From: a virus
Reading direction: 5' to 3' (one strand)
IMG/VR virus record: IMGVR_UViG_3300042294_000134
Coordinates: 1 to 30,308 of that record
Length of the DNA: 30,308 nucleotides
Shown one piece after another: positions 9,005-17,892 of the stretch. The position numbers and the translations under genes are program-made. Positions within the stretch are counted from its first letter, which is position 1. Each line of letters opens with the position of its first letter. The notes below the pieces were generated by a model, which did not search any database, was not told where the DNA came from, and saw nothing but the letters and a program-made list of their open reading frames with translations.

Positions 9005-9880
9005 TTAAGCGGGTAAATGCTTGTCTGATTTGGTATCGGCAGCAATGTTTTTGGCCTTGCCACGAGCCTTCTTAATTCTGTCCATCATTGCGTATAGTTT
9101 ACGCGCACCAGCTTCTGTTGAGCCATTGCCCAGTTCAGAAACAATACGTGCTGGAATAACAAATTCACCGTCGGCTAACCGAGCGGGTTGTCTTTTACCA
9201 ATAGTAGCTGGGATGCTGTCAGACACACCATCACCGGGGCCACGGAGCAGGCGGCCACCATCGGAGTAACCACCTAAATTGGCAATACCACCACGAGCAA
9301 AGTTTTGATAGGACATGTCTTCTGTAGGCGCAGCAACAGATTCAGCGGGAGCCGTAGACGCAGGTACTGTTGCAATGCCCGTAGACGCAGGGGTTGCTGG
9401 AGTTTGAGTAGGGGTTTGGCCGGGCTTAAGATACTGCATTGGGCTGAAATACGTAACGCCACCAGAACCGGGTCGGCGGGGGATTGGTATACCCTTTGCA
9501 TCTAACATTGGAGTGCCCGCTGCATTCATCATTGAAGTTGGGATAGGCAATTGTTGACGATACGCAGTTAAAGTGGGGATACCACCTCTGTAACCACCGG
9601 GGCCTTTTTGTACATCAAAAATCTTGTCGGCTAAGTTGCCTAAGCCAGCAGCACCCAAGGTTTGTAAAAGAGGCGAATCTTTAAACAGTTTGGCGAGATC
9701 TGAGCTACTAAATAGACTGCTTTGATTTGCAATTTGAGCGTTAATACCGGCGGTAGTGCCGTCGTCGGCAACCGCGTCATTTGCATAATAGCCACCGCTT
9801 TGAAGGTAGTTATCTAGCTCTCCTTGGGAACCAGAGTCGTATCCAGTTTCACCTACACTCCAGTCAATTTCATCACCCAT
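9005..9880 (-). CDS. Phage protein with conserved GDGxSDSIPA / GEFVIPA C-terminal domain (291 aa)
   Basis: Residues ~213-273 carry GPGDGVSDSIPATI, then LADGEFVIPARIVSELGNGS and AGARKLYAMMDRIKKAR. This block recurs, from memory, at the C-terminus of many phage virion proteins encoded near tail or internal core genes; its function is unknown. The N-terminus is acidic and Gly/Tyr-rich, and the centre is Pro/Thr/Ala-rich and probably disordered. Just before the conserved block come ARGGIANLGG and YSDGGRLL, glycine motifs similar to those in several neighbours. AAGGAG lies at ideal distance from the ATG, inside the end of the 1946-residue gene, and one base separates the two genes. The protein probably works with the giant protein upstream, since genes this tightly coupled usually do. 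Confidence 0.7.
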   Translation of the reverse strand: MGDEIDWSVGETGYDSGSQGELDNYLQSGGYYANDAVADDGTTAGINAQIANQSSLFSSSDLAKLFKDSPLLQTLGAAGLGNLADKIFDVQKGPGGYRGGIPTLTAYRQQLPIPTSMMNAAGTPMLDAKGIPIPRRPGSGGVTYFSPMQYLKPGQTPTQTPATPASTGIATVPASTAPAESVAAPTEDMSYQNFARGGIANLGGYSDGGRLLRGPGDGVSDSIPATIGKRQPARLADGEFVIPARIVSELGNGSTEAGARKLYAMMDRIKKARGKAKNIAADTKSDKHLPA

Positions 9881-9881
9881 A

Positions 9882-12800
9882 TTAGGCTCCTTGCCTTACG
9901 ATTTGTTCAATTTCTTCAGGGGTCGCAGCGTTGTCACTTGACCCTTCAATCTTTTTAAGCAATTCTTCAATGTCATTTTCGTCGGTTTTGCCCTTCTGGG
10001 CAAGTGCTTCTTCCTCAATCTTTTCACCTTCAGCACCGGCTTTGGTGACGCTCAGCGCCTTGTATTCTTCTTGGTCTAACTTGCCCGACTTGCCGACCTT
10101 CTGCTTCTTAGCCCCAAATTCTTTGCCGTAGTAGAACACGTTGGCCAATTGAGGTACGCCAAAAGAACCCGCAAGTGCGGTAGCTTGAGGCCAAGTTAGA
10201 CCCGTTTGCTTGCTTGGATCCTTTGGATTCTTAGGCGGCTTAGGTGGCGGCTGTTTGGTTGGGTCACTGATAATTTTATCAATAATTGGGTCGTCTAGCA
10301 GAGTTGTAACTTTATCAATTACGTCATCATCTAGGTCGTCAATAACTTTTTCTGCGTCTTTAATATTGGGCAGGTCGGTAGTTACCTTAGTTTCGGTCTT
10401 TACTTCAGGCTCAGTCTTAACTTCTTTCTTTACTTCAGGCTCAGTCTTAACTTCTTCCTTAACTTCAGGCTCAGTCTTAACTTCTTCCTTAACTTCAGGC
10501 TCAGTTTTAATTTCTTCCTTAACTTCAGGCTCAGTCTTTAGTTCAGAAATTATGTCGGGCTTAGTTTCAGTTAATCCCGCAGTCTCTAACTCAGAAATTA
10601 CGTCAGGCTCAGTTTTAACTTCTGCGTCTATCTTAGCTTGGGCATCTGCGGCGGCTTTAACTTCTGCGTCTATCTTAGCTTGGGCATCTGCGGCGGCTTT
10701 AACTTCTGCGTCTATCTTAGCTTGGGCATCTGCGGCGGCTTTAACTTCTGCGTCTATCTTAGCTTGGGCGTCCGCTGCGGCCTTAGTATCTGCATCGGCT
10801 TTAGTTTGGGCATCCGTAGCAGCTTTAACATCTGCATCGGCTTTGGCTTGGGCATCTGCGGCGGCTTTAACTTCTGCGTCTATCTTAGCTTGAGCGTCCG
10901 CTGCGGCCTTAGCATCTGCATCGGCTTTAGTTTTAGCATCTGCGGCAGCCTTAGCATCTGCATCGGCTTTAGCTTGGGCATTTGCGGCAGCCTTAGCATC
11001 TGCATCGGCTTTAGCTTGGGCATCTGCGGCGGCTTTAGCATCGGCCTTTGTTTTTGCAGCAGCAGCATCTGCATCGGCTTTAGTTTTAGCATCCACAGCA
11101 GCTTGGGCATCTGCATCGGCTTTAGTTTTAGCATCCGTAGCAGCTTGGGCATCTGCATCGGCTTTAGTTTTAGCATCCACAGCAGCTTGGGCATCTGCAT
11201 CGGCTTTAGTTTTAGCATCCGCAGCAGCTTGGGCATCTGCATCGGCTTTAGTTTTAGCATCCGCAGCAGCTTGGGCATCTGCATCGGCTTTAGTTTTAGC
11301 ATCCGCAGCAGCTTTAATATCTGCGTCTATCTTAGCTTGAGCGTCTGCGGCAGCCTTAACATCTGCGTCTATCTTAGCTTGGGCATCTGCGGCAGCCTTA
11401 GCATCTGCATCGGCTTTAGTTTTAGCATCTGCAACGGCTTGGGCATCTGCATCAGCTTTAGTTTTAGCATCTGTAACGGCTTGGGCATCTGCATCAGCTT
11501 TAGTTTTAGCATCTGTAACGGCTTGGGCATCTGCATCAGCTTTAGTTTTAGCATCTGTAACGGCTTGGGCATCTGCATCAGCTTTAGTTTTAGCATCTGC
11601 TGCGGTTGTATCTGAAATTACGCTTTCAAGAGTACCATCTTTAGTATCAGTTAGTCCCGCAGTTTCTAAAGTAGTAACAACATCGTCTTTAGCCTCACCT
11701 TCGGTCTTAGTCTCAGACAGCCCCGCAGTTTCTAAGGTAGTAACAACATCTGATTTGGCATCCACCGCAGCCGCAGTTGCTTTTGCGTCTGTAGTAATAG
11801 CGGTTTCTTTAGCCTGCAACCCAGTCAAATCACCGATTGTTAAGGGTTTACCATCACTTGCAGTTCCAATAACTACGTCTGGTTGGACTTTAAAGTCCGT
11901 ACCTTTACCTGTTACGCTAGAACCAAGCACGTCACCAACTGTGACCGCGTTGCCGTCTGTGTCAAAACCAACAGGCGCATTTAAATTATCAACGCTAAAC
12001 TTAGTATCTTCGCTGCCATTTTTGGTAAGGTTATGAACAACCGCCTCGGCCACAACAGTATTAGCAACCGACTGAGCTTGGGCAGGGTTCATGCCTGCGT
12101 CTTGCATCGTAGCTGCAATCTGCGTACCGGCGTCTGACAAGTTTTTGGTATTGGCAAGAGTGCTTGCAACTTGAGTCTGTAAGTCGCCCGCTTTATCGCC
12201 AGCAACAGAGTTAAGTATTTCAGAAGAAGCCGCTTGTTCTACTTTGCTAAGCGCCATCTCACCTAATTGGATAGAGGCTACAGTGTGTCCAGCAACCGCC
12301 ATACCCGCAGTTGCGCCAGTCAAAATGTTGTTTACGTTAACCTTGCCGGTAGCAAAGTAGTCTTCAAAACCTTGAGCCCCGCCTTCTTCTACATATTCTA
12401 GCGGCATCTCTTTAGCCGCTGATTTACCTACTGTACCAAGAGTTGTCTTTTGAACTACGTCACCCGCAGCCCGCTTAATAAACGGAGCATCAACAATAGG
12501 GCCAAGCACCGCAGCTACGGTAGCGGTAGCAACAAATGCTTTTTGGCCAGCGGCATGCGCGGCTTCTTCACTCATACCGGCTTTTTCGGCTTTAGCTACC
12601 GTGCCGTTATACCCTGCGCCACCAGCTTCGATTCCGTTAACAATAGAGTTAGCAGCAAAGCCAATTAGTTTGCCGCCCCACTTAGCCGCACTTGCACCAG
12701 TTAAAATTGGAATAACTTCTTGGATACCTTCTTTAACTACGGTGTAGCCAAAACCAATTGGGTTGTTAATAATTGCAGAAGGCAGTGCTTTTAATTTAGC

Positions 12801-15722
12801 GCCAGCATCTGGCCAGAAATTTCCAGTATTACCAGCTTTAGCAATCTCAGTTATAAACCCTTGTTCTTGATCTTGCGCTTTGGTACTAACGTTATTTGCT
12901 CCATAGGAAGTCAAACCATTTGCCATGCCCGCAAGTAAGCTGTTTTTGCCAATAGCCCCGCTAGCCTTAAGCGTCCCTTCAAGAGCAGATGCTTGTTCAC
13001 CCAAAGCCCCGGATACCGTGCCGGTAACATTTTTAAATACCGATGTAATAGCACTGTCGGATTCTTCAGCCGACAACTTGGCAGTTCTGTTCTGCGCAGC
13101 GAGTCTTGCGGTTTCCGCCGTCGATTGGTTAGGGGCGTTACCTAGTACTAAAGAATTATTTAATGCTGTTAAACGCCTAATTTCCGCAGAAGATTGATTA
13201 TCCAAACCAGATAGTTTGTCTGCCGCAGCTCTTCTTGCCGCAGTATCACCCTGTGCTGCAACTGTACTGGATGCGTCAGTTACTGTAGATAAGTTAGATG
13301 CGTTTAAGGCATCAAGTGCTTTATCTCCTGCGGTAATGTTTAGATCTGGACGCTCTTCTTTTGTAGCGGTGCTAAAGCTTTCTACTTTACCTGTCTTGGG
13401 GTTTAACCAATCAAATGTTTTATTTGCGCCAAGTTCTTTACGTGCCAGTGCATACGCATCATTAAAGCTACTGCTAGTTTTAATCGTATCCCGCAGTTGG
13501 TCGTTTGCGGCGTTTCTATCTTGTGCGCCTTTTAGGTCACCAAACTCAGTATCAATAAGCGTACTAGCGTCTGTAAGAGTTTTTGCAAGCGCATCCGCAC
13601 CGCCGAGGTTTAATGTGTCCGGGGTTGTAACTGCATCGCTACCAATAGACGAAACAACATCTTTATTGGCAAGGAGTGAGGTAATAGTGTCGGCATCTGT
13701 TGCAGCATTGCCGTCTACTAACCCAGCTTTAGTTAGCGTATCTTCTGTGTTTGTATCTAGGCTTCCAGTTGTGCCTTTAGCGTCGGCAATAGCTGAATTG
13801 GCCGCAGAGATAGCGGTATTGATAACAATCTGATCCAGTGGTTTACCTGAAATCACGCCTGTTACGGCATTGGTAACCATCTTCTTTTGGTTAGCGGTTA
13901 GGTCGCCAAACCCTTCAATATTACCTAAGAGCGAATTAACAGCACCGTTAACACCACCGGTAACAAAACCTCTAGTCATGGCTTCGCCAACATCTTGGCC
14001 ACTAAGCAGCGCAGTGCCAGCAGAAACCGCAGCGTTTTGGAAAGAGTTAGTTAGCGTGTTTGTAAGTTCTGTTGACAGCCCAAGGTCTTTAATAAACGAA
14101 GCGCCATCTGACATGAAATCCATACCAGGGATTTGAGCGCCAGCAAAACTAATTGCAGCGCTTTTAATTGAATCACCAAGGTCTTTACCGCTTAAAACGT
14201 TTACAGCTAAATTAGCCGCAATCTGTTGAGGTATAGACAAACCACCCGTAGCAATAGCCAAACCAATTTGACCGATTGGGCCAAGGTCTGCCATAAGATT
14301 TGCTAAATCATTAGACGATGCACCAGTGGTGTAAAAGATTGGCGTTCCATCAGGGGCAAATTGAACTCGATAACCTGTGTTACCTTTACCTGCAAACGTG
14401 CCGCCAAACGCATTTCCTGTTTGACGTTCACTGTATGTATTAGGGACAGCTTGGCCTGTTTCTTTGTTACCAAATGTTTTTTGCCCTGTATCAACTACAG
14501 GTTTGCCGTCTACTATTTTTACTTTTGATGTGTCAACGGCATCGTAGCTTTCACCATTAGATACCCCGTAAAGCGTTTCAATTTTTGCGTCTTTAGGTAT
14601 TGGCACGTATTGACCGATTCCGTTGCCATCACTGTCAAATTGACCAGTGCTTTGATATACCGCATTTCTAATTTCGCCATCGCCAAGGTCAATTTTGACA
14701 ACTTGGTTTCCGTTATACGTTTTACCAATTTCTTCAACGGGCGCTAAAAGAGGAACCTCACCAAACTGTTTAATGTCTGTAATGCCAATACCGGTCAAAA
14801 TCTTAGCCATGTCAGCAGCATTAGCTTGAGCTGATCCATGCCCTTGACCCTGCCATTTGTCGGTTAGTCCTTGCCCAAGAATCTGTTGGGTCAATGTGGT
14901 AGTGGCAGCAGACCCGGTATCCGCAAGCACGTTACCTGACGCATTAACGATTGTGCCAGTAGTAGTTAGATATGTACCGTTCTTTAAATCAACCGCATTT
15001 TGCACTTCTGGTGGAGCAATTGTAAAAAGCGGGCCACCCAAACCTTGGTTCGCTGGCTTAAGTCCAAGAAAATCTATATCTTTTAATCCTTCTTCTATTT
15101 CTTTTATTTGTTCAGGAGTTAAAACTATTTCAGGCTCAACTGCTGCAACTTGGGTTGTGTCCGCAGTTGTTTGTGTTGTACCTACAAGATTAGGAGCCAA
15201 CGCTGTTTGTTCTTCTTTAGTTTTAGTGGCGAGTTCTGCTTTAGCTGCTTGCAAAAAGTCAGCTTTTTCCGACTCATCTACAGTAGGCCCAAATGCGTTT
15301 TCCCAGAATGCCTTACCACCTGCATCTGATGGACGGCCAAGAATGGTTGTGTACAAATCTTCTACCGTCATAGTAGATTCAGGAATAGACGCAATGTAGT
15401 CGTCTACTATGTCAGTAGTTTTTGCGGCGGGAATTTCAACAGCGGCGGGAGTTTGAACGGCGGGAGTTTCAACAGCGGCGGGAGGTTGAGCGGCGGGAGG
15501 TTGAGCGGCGGGAGGTTGAGCGGCGGGAGGTTGAGCGGCGGGAGGTTGAGCGGCGGGGGCTTGAACGGTGGCTGGTCGATACGGGGCAAAGATGCCAACA
15601 ATATCACTATCAGATAACCCCATACCTTTAAATTGCATAACTAAGTCGTTGGTAGCATCCCGCCCACCAAAAACGTCATACACGTCTTCATAAGCATTAG
15701 AAAAATTTGTTGGTAATGCCAT
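9882..15722 (-). CDS. Giant virion protein with DUF4214-like domain, hydrophobic modules and TolA-like repeat helix (1946 aa)
   Basis: Order of parts: a short N-terminal helical domain (1-45); five to six PPAAQ repeats (about 55-83); a DUF4214-like segment (about 120-160, VEDLYTTILGRPSDAGGKAF); a Gly-rich block (about 290-480) with WQGQGHG, NTYSERQTGNAFGGT and GKGNTGYRVQFA that I recall from other large phage proteins; hydrophobic Gly/Ala stretches (about 490-620); a second hydrophobic module (about 985-1157); a very regular 14-residue Ala/Asp/Lys repeat region (about 1373-1700); KTEPEVKEE repeats; a PPPKPPK linker; and a charged C-terminus. Inference: an internal or ejection protein, with hydrophobic modules entering a membrane and a rigid helix spanning a long distance, somewhat like T7 gp15/16 in role but without visible homology. 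No catalytic motif was recognised. The ATG lies nine bases after the previous stop and its ribosome site is weak, suggesting translational coupling. Confidence 0.75.
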   Translation of the reverse strand: MALPTNFSNAYEDVYDVFGGRDATNDLVMQFKGMGLSDSDIVGIFAPYRPATVQAPAAQPPAAQPPAAQPPAAQPPAAQPPAAVETPAVQTPAAVEIPAAKTTDIVDDYIASIPESTMTVEDLYTTILGRPSDAGGKAFWENAFGPTVDESEKADFLQAAKAELATKTKEEQTALAPNLVGTTQTTADTTQVAAVEPEIVLTPEQIKEIEEGLKDIDFLGLKPANQGLGGPLFTIAPPEVQNAVDLKNGTYLTTTGTIVNASGNVLADTGSAATTTLTQQILGQGLTDKWQGQGHGSAQANAADMAKILTGIGITDIKQFGEVPLLAPVEEIGKTYNGNQVVKIDLGDGEIRNAVYQSTGQFDSDGNGIGQYVPIPKDAKIETLYGVSNGESYDAVDTSKVKIVDGKPVVDTGQKTFGNKETGQAVPNTYSERQTGNAFGGTFAGKGNTGYRVQFAPDGTPIFYTTGASSNDLANLMADLGPIGQIGLAIATGGLSIPQQIAANLAVNVLSGKDLGDSIKSAAISFAGAQIPGMDFMSDGASFIKDLGLSTELTNTLTNSFQNAAVSAGTALLSGQDVGEAMTRGFVTGGVNGAVNSLLGNIEGFGDLTANQKKMVTNAVTGVISGKPLDQIVINTAISAANSAIADAKGTTGSLDTNTEDTLTKAGLVDGNAATDADTITSLLANKDVVSSIGSDAVTTPDTLNLGGADALAKTLTDASTLIDTEFGDLKGAQDRNAANDQLRDTIKTSSSFNDAYALARKELGANKTFDWLNPKTGKVESFSTATKEERPDLNITAGDKALDALNASNLSTVTDASSTVAAQGDTAARRAAADKLSGLDNQSSAEIRRLTALNNSLVLGNAPNQSTAETARLAAQNRTAKLSAEESDSAITSVFKNVTGTVSGALGEQASALEGTLKASGAIGKNSLLAGMANGLTSYGANNVSTKAQDQEQGFITEIAKAGNTGNFWPDAGAKLKALPSAIINNPIGFGYTVVKEGIQEVIPILTGASAAKWGGKLIGFAANSIVNGIEAGGAGYNGTVAKAEKAGMSEEAAHAAGQKAFVATATVAAVLGPIVDAPFIKRAAGDVVQKTTLGTVGKSAAKEMPLEYVEEGGAQGFEDYFATGKVNVNNILTGATAGMAVAGHTVASIQLGEMALSKVEQAASSEILNSVAGDKAGDLQTQVASTLANTKNLSDAGTQIAATMQDAGMNPAQAQSVANTVVAEAVVHNLTKNGSEDTKFSVDNLNAPVGFDTDGNAVTVGDVLGSSVTGKGTDFKVQPDVVIGTASDGKPLTIGDLTGLQAKETAITTDAKATAAAVDAKSDVVTTLETAGLSETKTEGEAKDDVVTTLETAGLTDTKDGTLESVISDTTAADAKTKADADAQAVTDAKTKADADAQAVTDAKTKADADAQAVTDAKTKADADAQAVADAKTKADADAKAAADAQAKIDADVKAAADAQAKIDADIKAAADAKTKADADAQAAADAKTKADADAQAAADAKTKADADAQAAVDAKTKADADAQAATDAKTKADADAQAAVDAKTKADADAAAAKTKADAKAAADAQAKADADAKAAANAQAKADADAKAAADAKTKADADAKAAADAQAKIDAEVKAAADAQAKADADVKAATDAQTKADADTKAAADAQAKIDAEVKAAADAQAKIDAEVKAAADAQAKIDAEVKAAADAQAKIDAEVKTEPDVISELETAGLTETKPDIISELKTEPEVKEEIKTEPEVKEEVKTEPEVKEEVKTEPEVKKEVKTEPEVKTETKVTTDLPNIKDAEKVIDDLDDDVIDKVTTLLDDPIIDKIISDPTKQPPPKPPKNPKDPSKQTGLTWPQATALAGSFGVPQLANVFYYGKEFGAKKQKVGKSGKLDQEEYKALSVTKAGAEGEKIEEEALAQKGKTDENDIEELLKKIEGSSDNAATPEEIEQIVRQGA
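10402..10540 (-). repeat. 30-bp coding repeat (KTEPEVKEE, five copies)
   Basis: The segment AACTTCAGGCTCAGT recurs every 30 bases, about five times, within the 1946-residue gene. It encodes alternating KTEPEVKEE/KTEPEVKEV decapeptides. The repeat is highly charged and follows directly after the Ala/Asp/Lys helix region. Copies differ by a few bases, which indicates tandem duplication followed by divergence. Confidence 0.9.
10621..11606 (-). repeat. 42-bp coding repeat array encoding a 14-residue Ala/Asp/Lys periodic helix
   Basis: About 23 tandem units of 42 bases lie in the 1946-residue gene. Two flavours occur: DAKTKADADAQAVT (mostly 11060-11600) and DAQAKIDAEVKAAA (mostly 10621-10780 and a few others), with mixtures between. 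The unit length equals two heptads. Composition is almost only Ala, Asp, Lys, Thr, Gln, Val and Ile, so a long continuous helix or coiled coil is expected. The four units nearest the promoter-proximal end (about 11430-11600) are nearly identical in DNA sequence, pointing to recent expansion or gene conversion. Confidence 0.95.
15475..15564 (-). repeat. 15-bp coding repeat (PPAAQ), five perfect copies plus one variant
   Basis: The 15-base unit GCGGCGGGAGGTTGA (plus strand) repeats perfectly five times from 15475 and once more with changes. It encodes a proline/alanine/glutamine linker near the N-terminus of the 1946-residue protein. Such perfect short repeats are prone to copy-number change. 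The likely role is a flexible spacer between the N-terminal domain and the DUF4214-like segment. Confidence 0.95.
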
Positions 15723-15731
15723 ATAAACTTA

Positions 15732-16001
15732 TTAAGATGTTTTTATTCGCAGCATCTGGCTGGTATCTTGAACACCGTCTTGTGTGTCTCGATAGACATC
15801 ACCCAATCTTAAGTTGGGTAAATCTGCTTCTGTTGGAAGCGTTGTTAAGTTAATGTTTAACCGCGCAATGTTGATTGGTTGAATAGCGTTTAAACGTTGA
15901 AAGAACAAATTCAACACGTTCAACATCTGACCCATATAGGCTGCTTCATATTCTGGCGGTGGAGCCGGTAAACGCGGCGGAGATTCTTGCATAAAACTCA
16001 T
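15732..16001 (-). CDS. Small conserved phage protein with PTEADLPNLRLGDVYRD motif (89 aa)
   Basis: The protein starts with a Pro-rich tail (SPPRLPAPPPEYEAAYMGQM), followed by an amphipathic helix (LNVLNLFFQRLNAI). The C-terminal block is PTEADLPNLRLGDVYRDTQD. I recall this block from short proteins encoded next to tail genes in aquatic phages; its function is unknown. The ATG overlaps the stop of the nozzle-like gene (ATGA), so the two are translationally coupled. There is no signal peptide or membrane segment. A minor structural or assembly role linked to the tail tube is an inference from position. Confidence 0.7.
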   Translation of the reverse strand: MSFMQESPPRLPAPPPEYEAAYMGQMLNVLNLFFQRLNAIQPINIARLNINLTTLPTEADLPNLRLGDVYRDTQDGVQDTSQMLRIKTS

Positions 16002-17884
16002 GAGTTACCCCTTCTGCCGTCTTGTTTGATGTCGATACGGGGTGAACCCAACTGCCAAGCGCACCCAAGCTGGTTAGATTCAACTTGAATAATCATCTGA
16101 CGGCCTCGCACCCTAACATAGACTTGACCGGTAAACTGTTCAATCACGGAAGTAGATGTTCGGATTACAGTGGCCGTAGAATTACCACCTAAAGAAATAG
16201 GATCGTTATACCCAGAACCTGAGTTTTGCATAGGAATTAGCGTCATTGTGACTTGTGGCGAAGCGGCATTTGATCCACGGAATGTAATGTCTGGAAGCAT
16301 TCTCCAGACAAACCCAAAGTGATCGCCGTCATCAATGTCAAACTCAGCAGAACCAATAACAGCATTGATAGCCGCAGGAGTTCCTGTTTGATTGTCATCG
16401 TTACCTTGCTCATGGTTAACAAGGTTATAGGAATAAGTTGCCGCTAACGGAAAATCACGCAAACCAGAATCCAACCAAGCTGTACGGCCTAATGTGCCGT
16501 ATGCCCATACATCTTCCAAGTAGTTATACGTTACATAAAGGTCAATCTCATTGCTATTGGCAGAGCAGTAGAACCACCAAGCTTCGTTAAAACCTTCGTT
16601 TGTCCCCGCAAACACCTGTGCGGCTTGAGCAGTATTAATGTCTTGGAAAATATATTGCTTAAGGTCACAACGCAAAGTCTGCACACGGCCATCGTATTTG
16701 TAGAATTTGTCTACGCCCATCCAATACACTACGCCAGAGGCCAAACATACTGCGTTAGGGCCAATAATTGAAACGTTATCGCCAAGTAGTTGAGAAGACC
16801 AAACCACGGGTGGCCCAACGTATTGAAGTGAATATATGGCTGAATCTGTAAACACCACAATCTCTTGACGAGCTTGGATGGCGGTGACAATCTCAGAACC
16901 GTGCGACAACTGTAAGCTACCCGCTTGGTTTGTGATGGCAGGGGTCCAAACAAGAATGCTCTCTTGGTCAGACCAGCGAATTAACATGGGGTTTAGCGTA
17001 GATGAACTGTAGTCATCGCAACCAAACGCAAACACAAAACGGCTTGCGTCAGACACAAATACAGACAAAACCACAGAAGGTGTATCTGCGTCTGCTCCCA
17101 TAATGCTAGATACCAACACACCCCGTGACGTTACACCAGTTCCTGCATCCCAATAATACAAAGCACCCCCACGGGGGTTGAAGATTAAGTCTTCTCCAAA
17201 GTTACTTTGACTCCATAGGCGAATGGTACTTATAGATGTTCCGCCAGTACCCCAAACACCAGAACCCCAAAAGCCAGCACCCCAACCAACCAAAGGAACT
17301 GCAATAGCTGGGCCGGTATTAATTTGATACGCCGCCGCCACCGAAGCTCCACCACCGGGAGATCCTGAAACATCTGTGGCATTTGCCGTAGCTGTAACTG
17401 TAATCGTGTACGAGTTAACGCTAACAAAAGTAATTTGATATTCAGCATTTAATACATCAGCCGTGATATTGCCGCCAAGCCCAACAGCACCGCTGAAAGT
17501 AACAAAATCGCCCGTTATGCCACCGTGACCTGTATCTGTAACAGTGATAACTGCCGACCCATTTGTAGCTACAAAAGGATTAGTGTTAATTGTGCTGGTT
17601 GCGCGAATAGGGGTGATGTCGTTATAAATACCACCTTGTTCAATGTAAAACTTTAAATTAGTTCCAACACCTACAAGGTTTAACCCACCGAGGGTAATCC
17701 AGTTCCACAAAGAACGACAAACGCCTTGGAATATAGCACCAGAAATACGTACCCAACCGCCAATTTTCTCAGGCGTACCTTGCCGAAACCGCATCTTATC
17801 GGATACATACCAACCGTTCTCATTGGTATATCTGGTGTTTTCTTTGTTTACACCCGGCTTCAGTAATAGTTTTTTTAAAGGCAT
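15998..17884 (-). CDS. Putative tail nozzle / packaged-DNA stabilisation-type protein (628 aa)
   Basis: This large beta-rich protein opens with LLLKPGVNKENTRYTNENGW and VSDKMRFRQGTPEKIGGW, and continues with many Trp-containing strands (RLWSQSNFGEDLIFNPRGG, MGVDKFYKYDGRVQTLRCDL, YNYLEDVWAYGTL). That pattern is typical of short-tail tube or nozzle propellers such as P22 gp10 or T7 gp12; I infer this fold, as no diagnostic motif can be proved by eye. Residues ~95-190 look like an inserted small beta domain (GDFVTFSGA...EYQITFVSVNSYTITV) common in phage structural proteins. It starts eight bases after the endolysin stop with an AGGA ribosome site. It would cap the tail tube and retain packaged DNA together with the adaptor and connector-like proteins encoded upstream. 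Confidence 0.65.
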   Translation of the reverse strand: MPLKKLLLKPGVNKENTRYTNENGWYVSDKMRFRQGTPEKIGGWVRISGAIFQGVCRSLWNWITLGGLNLVGVGTNLKFYIEQGGIYNDITPIRATSTINTNPFVATNGSAVITVTDTGHGGITGDFVTFSGAVGLGGNITADVLNAEYQITFVSVNSYTITVTATANATDVSGSPGGGASVAAAYQINTGPAIAVPLVGWGAGFWGSGVWGTGGTSISTIRLWSQSNFGEDLIFNPRGGALYYWDAGTGVTSRGVLVSSIMGADADTPSVVLSVFVSDASRFVFAFGCDDYSSSTLNPMLIRWSDQESILVWTPAITNQAGSLQLSHGSEIVTAIQARQEIVVFTDSAIYSLQYVGPPVVWSSQLLGDNVSIIGPNAVCLASGVVYWMGVDKFYKYDGRVQTLRCDLKQYIFQDINTAQAAQVFAGTNEGFNEAWWFYCSANSNEIDLYVTYNYLEDVWAYGTLGRTAWLDSGLRDFPLAATYSYNLVNHEQGNDDNQTGTPAAINAVIGSAEFDIDDGDHFGFVWRMLPDITFRGSNAASPQVTMTLIPMQNSGSGYNDPISLGGNSTATVIRTSTSVIEQFTGQVYVRVRGRQMIIQVESNQLGCAWQLGSPRIDIKQDGRRGNS

Positions 17885-17892
17885 CGGCAGTC

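Noticed and set aside
10621-11606. CRISPR-like regular repeats
   Set aside because: Units are contiguous without unique spacers, lie in frame inside a gene and have a period of 42 bases, which is a multiple of three.
10210-11615. Long plus-strand ORFs (227 and 325 codons) over the repeat array
   Set aside because: They are mirror translations of the 42-bp repeats. Their products are Ser/Ile/Cys/Gly-rich repeats that do not look like real proteins.
13216-13833. Plus-strand ORF of 205 codons
   Set aside because: Antisense to the 1946-residue gene, no ribosome site, and a low-complexity Ser/Ala/Val product.
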